The notes beneath the pieces were generated by a model, which saw only the letters and a list, made by a program, of their open reading frames with translations, made no database searches and was not told the origin of the DNA. Source: Ahaetulla prasina (lineage: Eukaryota; Chordata; Lepidosauria; Squamata; Colubridae). Taken from it: 64,000 bases of DNA. Positions 33,101 through 45,667 of this stretch are shown here, one piece after another (position 1 is the first letter of the stretch; each line of letters starts with the position of its first letter). Location: the NCBI RefSeq assembly GCF_028640845.1, contig NC_080540.1:159486438-159550437 (forward strand), read 5' to 3'. Made by a program: the position numbers and the translations under genes.

Positions 33101-36100
33101 ACCTAGCAAATTACAACAAGGCTGATAATTAAAATTTAGTTTTAAAATTTTAGAAATATTAATAACATCCCAAATTAAAATTTAACACTATTATGCCAGT
33201 CCCGCTTGAATAAATAGGTGTGTTTTTAGCTCACGACGGAAGGTCCGAAGATCAGGCACTTGACGTAGGCCAGGGGGAAGTTCATTCCAGAGCGTCGGTG
33301 CCCCCACAGAGAAGGCCCTACTCCTGGGGGCCGCCAGCCGACACTGTTTGGCGGACGGCACCCTGAGGAGACCCTCTCTGTGAGAGCGTACGGGTCGGTG
33401 GGAGGCATAAGGTAACAGCAGGCAGTCTCGTAATCAGTTGCCAAGTGTCTGAATTTTGATTACGTGACAATGGGAACATTGCAGTGGTCGTAAGGGTGTA
33501 AATCAGTCATAGCTTACTTTTTTGAGTGCTGTTGTAATTTTGAACGATCACTAAATGAACTGTTATAAGTCGAGAACTATCTGTATGTGGTAGAATGTAG
33601 TAACAAGATGAAATGATCATGTTGGAGTGCATTCCAGAGGAGTAAGAGGCAACTCAGCCCAGATATCATGCATGAGAGAGCGAGGGTGAAGACAGCCCCT
33701 TCGTTCACAGATATATTATAGAGGCAAAGACAGTAGAGTGCTCAGTTTGGCAAGTTTTTTTCTATATGTGTGATGATGATGATAATAATAATAATAATAA
33801 TAGCACATTATAAAAACAGCAGAAACAAAGGCAGAATATAAGGAAAAACAGATGGAAAACCAAAGCTTTGCATGGACAGCACTTGAAAAACATTGAAGGA
33901 AAATGTGATGACAACTTTACATGGGCATGGCTTAAGATGGGAACCACCAAGAAAGAAACCGAAGGTTTAATACTTGCTGCTCAAGAACAAGCACTACAAA
34001 CTAATGCCATGAAAGCAAAGATACAAAAATCCACCGACAATCCAAACTGCTGACTTTGCAAAAACAAAGTCAAAATTGTTTCCCATTTAATATGTGAATG
34101 CAGCAAAATCACACAAACTGATTACACAGCTAGACACAACCGAGTTGCTAAATTAATCCACTGGTCGCTATGTAAAAAATACAACTTACCTTTTTCCAAA
34201 AAGTCATGGGAACATAAAGTGGAAAAAGTTATAGAAAATGAGGAGGTGAAGATCTTGTGGGACTTTTGAATACAGACGGATCGTCACTTGGAACACAACA
34301 CACCAGATGTCACAGTTGTCGAAAACCGAAATGTACAATTTATTGACATCGGGGTACTTGGTACCATGTCCAAGAATTTTATAAGATACATCAACAAATT
34401 TCAGCTTCCTGCAATAACAGCGGAACTGCAAAAAACTGTGCTACTTGGAACATCGTACATCTTAAGAAGGTACGTTGTTGATACCTAGGACTCTGGCAGC
34501 AACCCGTATCAACCATTAGCACCAGTCAATGGTATTTGTGATGCATTTTTGAATGTTCAGTTGACTGAGTTTCATGTTTAATGACTAAAGTAAATAGAAA
34601 TCTCAGTTTGGAAGAATCTCCAAGTGTCATTTTTGTTTGGGACCTGTCAAATCTGCTCTCTTTGTCTTGGTGTGCTGTCCAAGTTCTCAGTGCAATCATG
34701 AGCTATATTTGCATCTAACAGTGTCTGTGTTGAAATAGGTCATTAGGGCAGTTTCTTATTTGTATATGTAAGTAAAACGTTGTGCACAGCATGATACAGC
34801 ATAGGTCACAGAATGTATTTTTCTGGATATGTGACTATATATCATAGGCAGCACGCCAAAACTTGTTGGATTGGGGCACATAAAACTATTTAGCCATTAA
34901 ACAGTAACAATGTTCTGCAAAATGCGAGCCCTGACTGCAGAGAATGATTGTTTCTCCACTGGATGGACCAAACCTTGTTTTGGAGAACAGCGTCCAATCA
35001 CCATGAAATGTCTCATGAAGTTTACTCACTGAACTCTTCTTGTGCAACAAGAAATGGGAACTGGAAACCACTTTCAACATTACCTCTAAAATTAGTTGCT
35101 TTAGAGGTGTGTGGCTTTTCCAAACTGAACAACTTAGAACTAAGGAGAAATTTCCAGACAGTTAGAACAACTAATAAGTGGAACAACTTGCCTGCAGAAA
35201 TTGTGAATGCTCCAACACTGGAAATTTTTAAGAAAATGTTGGATAACCATTTGTTTGAAGTGGTGTAGGGTTTCCTGCCTGGGCAGGGGGTTGGACTAGA
35301 AGACCTCCAAGGTCCCTTCCAACTCTGTTATTATTATTATTATTTCTCCTGATGTATTTCACTTTGTCAATGACTACAAAGGACCATTTACTGGTATCTC
35401 TTGCATTAAAAACGACAGTGGCCTGAAGAAGTCCATCAAGGCAGAACACTAAAACCTCAAGGAGGATGATAGGGGTTTTCCTTATTCTTCTGTTTCAGAG
35501 TGGTTTATGCTGAGTAGGAGGACTGGATGAGTGACTGCATGGAGTTTCCCCCCAGGACTGAATTTAGCCAAAATAGTAGGGTTACTTAACGATGGAACGA
35601 TGAATTATGCCAGTAAAGATCATATTTCTTTGTCTGCTCCAGAGATGCCAGATATTGAAACTGGAATCTTCTGTAAGCAAATCTTATGCTCTGTCATATT
35701 TCCTCATCCTCTCAGCATGCTCCTTTTGGAAAGATTCTGGAAGAATGTATGGTCCAACCAAAGGATCCCAATGTCTCAGAAGAGCCTAATTTCAGGAAAT
35801 GCAATTATACAAACGACCTTCCTCAGGCTGGTGCTTTTTGTCACTCCTGGAAATTGTGGGTAATATAATCCCCAAACTTTTAGAGAGAAATCTTTTGTAA
35901 ACAATAGCAGTGCTGTTGCCTCTGCAACAGGGGTGAAATCCAGCAGGTTCTGACAGGTTCTGGAGAACCGGTAGCGGAAATTTTGAATAGTTTGGAGAAC
36001 CGGCAAATACCACCTCTGGCTGGCCCCAGAGTGGGGTGGGAATGGAGATTTTGCAATATCCTTCCCCCAGGAGTGGGAAGGGAATGGGGATTTTGCAGTA

Positions 36101-39100
36101 TCCTTCCCCTGCTATGCCGACCAAGCTACACCACAGAACCGATAGGGAAAAATTTTGGATTTCACCCCTGCTCTGAAATCTGCAACTGCATGTAGAAACC
36201 ACAGTGGCTTGGAGTTATTTGATATAGAGAGATGCTTGTCGTTTCTTATTCGTATGTCAAGATAGTGTCTAGTTTAAGATTATCAGATCCGGGCTGCAAA
36301 AATCCAGATGACTAAAAGATAGCCACGAAAAGTTACAGAAATTCTTTGTATTGTCATCTAGTGATTATCTCCTAGCACTCCCCTTTTATGTAAACAAGAG
36401 TTAAGCTTTTGGTAGATTAAAAAAAACCCTGCAATTTTGTATTATTGCTAGATGATAATATCCCAGTTAAATATACCTGGGATTACACTCTTTGGATTTG
36501 ATAGGCCTATCCATATATTTAATATCAAGGATCAGTTCATTTTACTTTTTTTAAAAAAAGTGGCGTGAATCTCTTTTTTGGTTAGTAATTTGAATACAGT
36601 ATAAAAAAGGTTACATGGACAAACCAAGAGAAGGCAGGGCTGTGCCTACTCATTCCATGCTTCTTATCATATCCTCCATGTGGTACAAATATCTAAAAAA
36701 AGGAATAGTGCTGAAGTCATGTAGGCAATTCATGGGAACTGACAGATGGGCATCATGTGGTTATTCTAGCAAGCTTCATCACACAGCTGTAATGGGGGGC
36801 GAACTTCATTTTGCATGGAAAATACATGTATGCAAAAGAGTAGAGTGGGTTGCAAATGATTTCTAAAAAATTTCTAGAGGTACCATAGAAGCTGCCAACT
36901 CTGGTGACAGAGTTGGCAGCTTCTATATCTCTTTGCTGCCCTCTCCTGGTCAGCTGGGGTTTCTTGGCTCAATTTTAGTGCCCTTAAGAAAGAGACTGCC
37001 ATCACATGGAAAATTTGGAGGACCTATATAGGATTCCTATTGGGTTTAAAGCAGGGGTGGAATGCTTCCGGTTCAGACCGGATCAGCCGATCCGGTTAGT
37101 GATGGCGGCAGGTGGTTCGGAGAACTGGTAGCAAAAATCCCTGCCCCCCCCCACCCATGTCCACCCAATTGCCTGCTTGCCCACCTGCCCACTTGCCGCT
37201 TCTTTCCAGCTCTCTTGCTTTTCCCGCCCAAAATAGGTTGTAAAAAATGCTTTTAAAAGGTTAAAAAAAGGCTCTAATGATCACAGCTGAGCCGCACTGA
37301 CTGAATCAGAACCTTTTTTTTTTCTTTTAAAAAGCATTTTTTAACAACCCAAATAGGTTGTAAAAAAAAATGTTTTTAAAAGTAAAAAAAAAAAGATCGC
37401 GCGCCACAGCTGATCACACTTCTACTTACCCCATGCCTCCTTTTGGCGTGCACTGCACACACGTGCGTGCACCTCACATTTGGTGCATGGTGTGCATTGT
37501 GCATGCATGGTGCGCATTGCGCATGCGCAGCCAGCAAACCGGTAATAAACCCGTTCAGATTTCACCACTAGTTTAAAGTTAGTGGAGAATCCATATATGT
37601 TTATCTGCCTGATTACCGAGATGTGTGGGACAGCAGGTATTACTTCACCCTTTCTCATGGAAAGACTAATGACTGTGGGGGCTTTCTGCTAGAAGCAGAA
37701 CTTGGCACAATTCTTTCAATGCAGTGCCATTAATGGAAACAAATGCACCACTCACTCCATAGATAAAAATAAGGCTGTGGTCAATTCATTGGACAGGTGA
37801 AGGACAAGGTGTACAATAACTGCTGCAATTCTCTTTTCTTTCTCTGTCTCTTTCATAGGTTCTGCAGAAACTGGGGAAAACCGTGGAAACAAAAGACGAA
37901 CAATTTGAACAAAGTGCCTATAATTTCCAGCAGCAGCAGGTTGTATGACGGAACCATGGGAACAACTTGCATTCTGGAAATTTGGGGAGGGAGGGTGGAT
38001 ATACATGCTTAGGTCAAGTTTACCTTGCATTTTTGGCACGTCAGAATCTGAAATGTCTCTGTACCAGGTTTTGTTTAAGACTCTCAAAATGTTTTTATAT
38101 AAGCTCAACCTGAAACTAAACTGCTGTGAAAGATTCTGATGATGCTTTGTCTATAAATATGTGGGATGCTAAGTTTATGGTAATACAGTAAAACATATTT
38201 GGCACAGACCAGTAGAGGGTTGCTAGCAGTTCACCCTGGATCAGGTGAACTGGTAGCGGGGGCAGCGGGAGGCTCCGCCCACCACCCGGACATCTCTGCG
38301 CATGTGCAGAAACTTCTGCGCATATGCAGAAGTGTTACGTGAAAGCATGAGCATGCAAGCACCCACGAGCAAACCAATAGTGGCCGAAATTGAAACCCAC
38401 TACTGGCACAGACCTCTTCTCTGTAAGTTCCTGGATTGTAAGAACAGGGTGGGTGGGGAGTCCTATAAAAACTCTAATGCAATCTTGCCCAAATTTGGCA
38501 GCTTCCAGATGTATAGCCTTCAATTCCTAGAATTTTCAACATTGTCCATGCTGAATGGGTCATTCTGGGAGTTGAAGTTTACAGACTTGGCAATGACCGA
38601 AGTCCAGGAACAGTATTCTGATAGAAATGACATGCAGAAATGTACTGGAAGTACAATTTCCCTTTCTTTTCTCCCCAGATTGAAGGGCAAAAACTCTACA
38701 AAGAACTGAAGGCTTTCCTCATTGCTGTAAAAGGTACAGAAAGCCCAAATTCTAGAATGGTACATTTTCCAAGTTAAGTCAGCAGGTATCGGATCTTAGC
38801 TGCAAGACTCCTCTGTTTTCCCATCCCATCGGTTATCTAATGAGACACTATCTGTAAAGAAAACAGATAGAATCTGCCTCTTATCTCTGAGCCCTTTTTA
38901 AGGCCATTAAAAATTATTTCCTTCAGTCAAGATGCTTCTTGGCGGCATATATGTCACTTTGACCCTTAATTCTTACACAAAACCCTTGTAAGGAAATGAC
39001 CCAGGAAGTTTCATTACTGATACGGTTTCATGTGGTCTGCCACTAATGAGGATGAGAGAACCTTTTTAATTCCAATGTATGTACATTTATCTGTCAAGTA

Positions 39101-42100
39101 GATCTCTTCACAAATACAGGATGGGGAGTTTAGGAAGTTAGGAAGCTGCACTTGTTGCCTCAGAATGCAGTTTTCATATATTTTAATCACATCTAATAGG
39201 GAGATTACATTCATCATGTAATCACAAATTTCACCAAAGAGCTGAGGTTCCAGCAACTTGATTTTAAACCAAGGTCATTAATGAGTGAAGATTTCTCCTC
39301 ATTTCCCCAGTTCATATATCATGCTACACCATAAGAAAGCTTTTTAAAAATTTAGTTAGTATGTTGTATGAACCCAGACAATCGAGTTTGTAAACTGTGG
39401 TTTAACATAGTGGGTGAACCTTTTTGCCACAGCGTGTATTTGCAACAGGTTGCAGCATCCCCAGGCCATGTGATCACCATTTAGATTCCCAGCTAACTTC
39501 CAACCAGCAAAGTCAATGTGGGAAGCCAGACTTACGTAACAATTGTGTGATTCGCTTCACAACGGCAGTCATTCGCTGCTGTTGGACATGTCTCATTTAA
39601 CAACCACCTTGCTTAGCAACAGAAATTCTGCTTCCAATTGTAATCGTAAGTCGAAGACTACTTGTATAGAATCTCCCATAACAATGAGAAATCACATTCT
39701 CCCAGAAAGCTAACCCATTGGGTAAAATATTCTAGCCTAATAGTCACTGAAATACATTAGTTTGCTAGTTGAGTTGAGTTTGTAAACCGTTGTTTGTGGT
39801 TTAACATAGTGGGTGAACCTATTCAGTTGTGAGTATTTAGCAAACCTTGGTTAAAACATGGTTTACTGTAATATGCAAATACAGCCACTGATCAGTAGAA
39901 CATGCTGACTTTAGATTGAGAGTGATTTTTGTGATCATTTATATTGACTTTACTAGGAATGCATGAAAGTTCCAAGAAAGTGTCTGAAACGCTGCAAGAA
40001 ATTTACTGTGATGAATGGAATGGATATGAAGAATTGAAGGCCATAGTTCAGGTAATTATGATATATTCCAGATATCAGGGCTGACTTTTTAAATTGAAAC
40101 ATTGGACTTCCTACTAGTTCCTAGTTGTAACTATTACAAGAAACCAGCTCTCAGAACTTTTTTTTTTTTAATTTACATTTATATCCCGCCCTTCTCCGAA
40201 GACTCAGGGCGGCTTACAGTGTGTAAGGCAATAGTCTCATTCTATTTGTATATTTACAAAGTCAACTTATTGCCCCCCCAACAATCTGGGTCCTCATTTT
40301 ACCTACCTTATAAAGGATGGAAGGCTGAGTCAACCTTGGGCCTGGTGGGACTCGAGCCTGCAGTAATTGCAGGCTGCTGTGTTTTAATAACAGGCTATCT
40401 TACAGCCTGAGCCACCACGGCCCTTTTAGACCTCCATTCTTAATTTTCCAGTATTCTAGAACAGGGGTCTCCAATCTTGGTCCCTTTAAGACTTGTAGAC
40501 TTCAACTCCCAGAGTTCCTCAGCCAGCTTTGCTTAAAGTCTTAAAGGGACCAAGGTTGGAGACCTCTGTTCTAGAATATCCTTGCAAATATGTAGGGCAG
40601 TGATGGCTAACCTTTTTACCGTCGCGTGCCAAAAGCGGGGGGAGTGCAGGGAGGGTCGTGCATGCGCATGCCCACACCCATAATTCAATGTGCCCGCCCC
40701 GCACATGCGCACATGACCCCCCCCACGCTCCCCCCACTTTTGGCACACAATGGCACGGTGGGCATGGTAAGCCCGTTTTTCACCCTCCCCAGGCTGCAGA
40801 GGGTTTCCTGGAGCCTGGGGAGGATGAAAACAGCCTTCCCCACACCGGAGTCTGGAAACGACCCATTTGCTGACTTCCAGTGGGCCCAAAAGGCCTGAAA
40901 ATCAGCTGGCTGGTGCGCACATGCATGCTGGAGCTGAGCTAGGGCAACACTTGTGTGCCCACAGATATGGCTCTGCGTGCCACCACGGATGTAAGATATA
41001 TCTGATATTTCCATTCTAAATGACACTAATCATTCTTTTCTCTTCCTTTTGAATACTGTTTGTTCTGCTGCTCAATTAAAAAAAAAAGCCCCAATGGAAT
41101 AAAATGATCTACAGGAGGAAACTAACCCAATTCCTCTTCTTTATTCCTAGTCTCTGTATAAAAGAGTTCTACTTTTATTTTTAGAGTGACCCTGTAGACT
41201 TCTAGGTCTTCCTGGGAGAAAAGAATAACTGCATGGGGGTTATTTCAATAGCATTTTGAAAAGTGTCTCCTTTTCCTCACAGAGCAACGATCTTCTATGG
41301 GAAGATTATGAGGAAAAGCTGGCAGACCAAGCAATCAGGACCATGGACAACTACTTGAGTCAGTTTAATGAAATTAAAGTATGTATTGTACTTCTGGATT
41401 TGTGTGTAGATGCGGTATCCACTGTCTAGAATAAAATACAATGCCAAGAAGTTCAGTTTTTCCTGTTAAAATGTTTATAGTATACGTATAAAATTTGATC
41501 TTTTTTTTTTTGCGAAGAATTCACTCGAGCATTATCTTCATCTAACTTCTTTTGGGAAAAATATGTCGCTAATCTCACAAGATTAGTGATTCTCTTGAAT
41601 CTTGTCTTTGTCTTTCTTTCTTTTCTTTTCTTTTTTAAATGTATGCACGTGTGTTCAGGCACTTTTTATTTCCACGTGCATGTGCACATCCACACTCATG
41701 CATTTCTTTTTCTTTTATTAAACAAATTACTTTAAAAAAAAATATGGCAAAGTTTCTTCCCATCCTGGCAGCATATTTCTTATATATCCTGTTAAGTATT
41801 TTCTGCCTCTTTATTTCTACTGTGGTATTTATATCTAAATTGCTTAGAAGTCAAGCAGGTAAAGAACTATAATTCTTTGCTAACCTGATATCCTCCAGAT
41901 ATGTTGGACCATATAAATTCCAAGCTGGCTGGAGGAATAGAGTAGAGTAGAATAGACGAACAATTTGAACAGTGCCTATAATTTCCAGCAGCAGCAGGTT
42001 GTATGACGGAACCATGGGAACAACTTACATTCTGGAAATTTGGGGAGGGAGGGTGGATATACATGCTTAGGTCAAGTTTACCTTGCATTTTTGGCACGTC

Positions 42101-45100
42101 GGAATCTGAAATGTCTCTGTACCAGGTTTTGTTTAAGACTCTCAAAATGTTTTTATATAAGCTCAACCTGAAACTAAACTGCTGTGAAAGATTCTGATGA
42201 TGCTTTGTCTATAAATATGTGGGATGCTAAGTTTATGGTAATACAGTAAAACATATTTGGCACAGACCAGTAGAGGGTTGCTAGCAGTTCACCCTGGATC
42301 AGGTGAACTGGTAGCGGGCAGCGAGGCTCTGCCCACCACCCGGACATCTCTGCGCATGTGCAGAAGCTTCTGCATATGCAGAAGTGTTACGTGAAAGCAT
42401 GAGCATGCAAGCACCCACGAGCAAACCAATAGTGGCCAAATTGAAACCCACTACTGGCACAGACCTCTTCTCTGTAAGTTCCTGGATTGTAAGAACAGGG
42501 TGGGTGGGGAGTCCTATAAAACTCTAATGCAATCTTGCCCAAATTTGGCAGCTTCCAGATGTATAGCCTTCAATTCCTAGAATTTTCAACATTGTCCATG
42601 CTGAATGGGTCATTCTGGGAGTTGAAGTTTACAGACTTGGCAATGACCGAAGTCCAGGAACAGTATTCTGATAGAAATGACATGCAGAAATGTACTGGAA
42701 GTACAATTTCCCTTTCTTTTCTCCCCAGATTGAAGGGCAAAAACTCTACAAAGAACTGAAGGCTTTCCTCATTGCTGTAAAAGGTACAGAAAGCCCAAAT
42801 TCTAGAATGGTACATTTTCCAAGTTAAGTCAGCAGGTATCGGATCTTAGCTGCAAGACTCCTCTGTTTTCCCATCCCATCGGTTATCTAATGAGACACTA
42901 TCTGTAAAGAAAACAGATAGAATCTGCCTCTTATCTCTGAGCCCTTTTTAAGGCCATTAAAAATTATTTCCTTCAGTCAAGATGCTTCTTGGCGGCATAT
43001 ATGTCACTTTGACCCTTAATTCTTACACAAAACCCTTGTAAGGAAATGACCCAGGAAGTTTCATTACTGATACGGTTTCATGTGGTCTGCCACTAATGAG
43101 GATGAGAGAACCTTTTTAATTCCAATGTATGTACATTTATCTGTCAAGTAGATCTCTTCACAAATACAGGATGGGGAGTTTAGGAAGTTAGGAAGCTGCA
43201 CTTGTTGCCTCAGAATGCAGTTTTCATATATTTTAATCACATCTAATAGGGAGATTACATTCATCATGTAATCACAAATTTCACCAAAGAGCTGAGGTTC
43301 CAGCAACTTGATTTTAAACCAAGGTCATTAATGAGTGAAGATTTCTCCTCATTTCCCCAGTTCATATATCATGCTACACCATAAGAAAGCTTTTTAAAAA
43401 TTTAGTTAGTATGTTGTATGAACCCAGACAATCGAGTTTGTAAACTGTGGTTTAACATAGTGGGTGAACCTTTTTGCCACAGCGTGTATTTGCAACAGGT
43501 TGCAGCATCCCCAGGCCATGTGATCTCCATTTAGATTCCCAGCTAACTTCCAACCAGCAAAGTCAATGTGGGAAACCAGACTTACGTAACAATTGTGTGA
43601 TTCGTTTCACAACGGCAGTCATTCACTGCTGTTGGACATGTCTCATTTAACAACCACCTTGCTTAGCAACAGAAATTCTGCTTCCAATTGTAATCGTAAG
43701 TCGAAGACTACTTGTATAGAATCTCCCATAACAATGAGAAATCACATTCTCCCAGAAAGCTAACCCATTGGGTAAAATATTCTAGCCTAATAGTCACTGA
43801 AATACATTAGTTTGCTAGTTGAGTTGAGTTTGTAAACCGTTGTTTGTGGTTTAACATAGTGGGTGAACCTATTCAGTTGTGAGTATTTAGCAAACCTTGG
43901 TTAAAACATGGTTTACTGTAATATGCAAATACAGCCACTGATCAGTAGAACATGCTGACTTTAGATTGATAGTGATTTTTGTGATCATTTATATTGACTT
44001 TACTAGGAATGCATGAAAGTTCCAAGAAAGTGTCTGAAACGCTGCAAGAAATTTACTGTGATGAATGGAATGGATATGAAGAATTGAAGGCCATAGTTCA
44101 GGTAATTATGATATATTCCAGATATCAGGGCTGACTTTTTAAATTGAAACATTAGACTTCCTACTAGTTCCTAGTTGTAACTATTACAAGAAACCAGCTC
44201 TCAGAACTTTTTTTTAAAATTTATTTATTTACATTTATATCCCGCCCTTCTCCGAAGACTCAGGGCGGCTTACAGTGTGTAAGGCAATAGTCTCATTCTA
44301 TTTGTATATTTACAAAGTCAACTTATTGCCCCCCAACAATCTGGGTCCTCATATTACCTACCTTATAAAGGATGGAAGGCTGAGTCAAGCTTGGGCCTGG
44401 TGGGACTAGAACCTGCAGTAATTGCAGGCTGCTGTGTTTTAATAACAGGCTATCTTACAGCCTGAGCCACCATGGCCCTTTTAGACCTCCATTCTTAATT
44501 TTCCAGTATTCTAGAACAGGGGTCTCCAACCTTGGTCCCTTTAAGACTTGTGGACTTCAACTCCCAGAGTTCCTCAGCCAGCTTTGCTTAAAGTCTTAAA
44601 GGGACCAAGGTTGGAGACCTCTGTTCTAGAATATCCTTGCAAATACGTAGGGCAGTGATGGCTAACCTTTTTACCGTTGCGTGCCAAAAATGGGGGGGGT
44701 GCAGGGGGGGTCGTGCGTGCGCATGCCCACACCCATAATTCAATGTGCCCGCCCCGCACATGCGCACATGACCCCCCCCACGCTCCCCCCACTTTTGGCA
44801 CACAATGGCACGGTGGGCACGGTAAGCCCGTTTTTCACCCTCCCCAGGCTCCAGAAGGTTTCTTGGAGCCTAGGGAGGATGAAAACAGCCTTCCCCACAC
44901 CGGAGTCTGGAAACGACCCATTTCCTGACTTCCAGTGGGCCCAAAAGGCCTGAAAATCAGCTGGCTGGCAGGAGGCACGCAGCATGCACGGCGGTCCTGA
45001 ACTGCAGCGATGGCTCACGTGTCCACAGAGAGGGCGTTGCACGCCACCTGTGGCATGCATGCCATAGGTTCACCATCACGGATGTAAGATATCTCTGATA

Positions 45101-45632
45101 TTTCCATTCTAAATGACACTAATCATTATTTTCTCTTCCTTTTGAATACTGTTTGTTCTGCTGCTCAGTTAAAACAAAAAGCCCCAATGGAATAAAATGA
45201 TCTACAGGAGGAAACTAACCCAATTCCTCTTCTTTATTCCCAGCCTCTGTATAAAAGAGTTCTACTTTTATTTTTAGAGTGACCCTGTAGACTTCTAGGT
45301 CTTCCTGGGAGAAAAGAATAACTGCATGGGGGTTATTTCAATAGCATTTTGAAAAGTGTCTCCTTTTCCTCACAGAGCAACGATCTTCTATGGGAAGATT
45401 ATGAGGAAAAGCTGGCAGACCAAGCAATCAGGACCATGGACAACTACTTGAGTCAGTTTAATGAAATTAAAGTATGTATTGTACTTCTGGATTTGTGTGT
45501 AGATGCGGTATCCACTGTCTAGAATAAAATACAATGCCAAGAAGTTCAGTTTTTCCTGTTAAAATGTTTATAGTATACGTATAAAATTCGATCTTTTTTT
45601 TTTTTTGCGAAGAATTCACTCGAGGATTATCT

Positions 45633-45667
<35 letters not shown>

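Larger units (their letters stand above)
25648..37858 (+). other. BIN2: BIN2 intron 1 (12.2 kb)
   Basis: Between donor gtattt and acceptor ctttcatag. Filled with MITEs, SINEs, CR1, L2 and R4-like LINE fragments listed separately. No additional coding exon was recognised. Confidence 0.85.
37894..41538 (+). repeat. BIN2: BIN2 internal duplication, unit 1
   Basis: Begins inside exon 2 (agacgaacaatttgaac) and runs past exon 5 to attatctt. It matches unit 2 (41954-45633) nearly base for base, including all repeats. The copies differ by scattered substitutions and 1-3-bp indels, roughly 1-2 % by eye. Confidence 0.95.
41954..45633 (+). repeat. BIN2: BIN2 internal duplication, unit 2
   Basis: Second copy of 37894-41538. 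It contains a truncated exon 2 and complete exons 3, 4 and 5. Several short deletions against unit 1 cluster in its first ~600 bp (gaacaaagtg to gaacagtg; gcgggggcagcggga to gcgggcagcga; aaaaac to aaaac). Confidence 0.95.

Noticed and set aside
36885..36926. MicroRNA precursor
   Set aside because: An 18-bp stem with a 6-nt loop is too short for a canonical pre-miRNA.
37422..38108. Minus-strand ORFs overlapping BIN2 exon 2 as antisense genes
   Set aside because: Shadow frames; the same text recurs in both duplication units and has no splice or family support.
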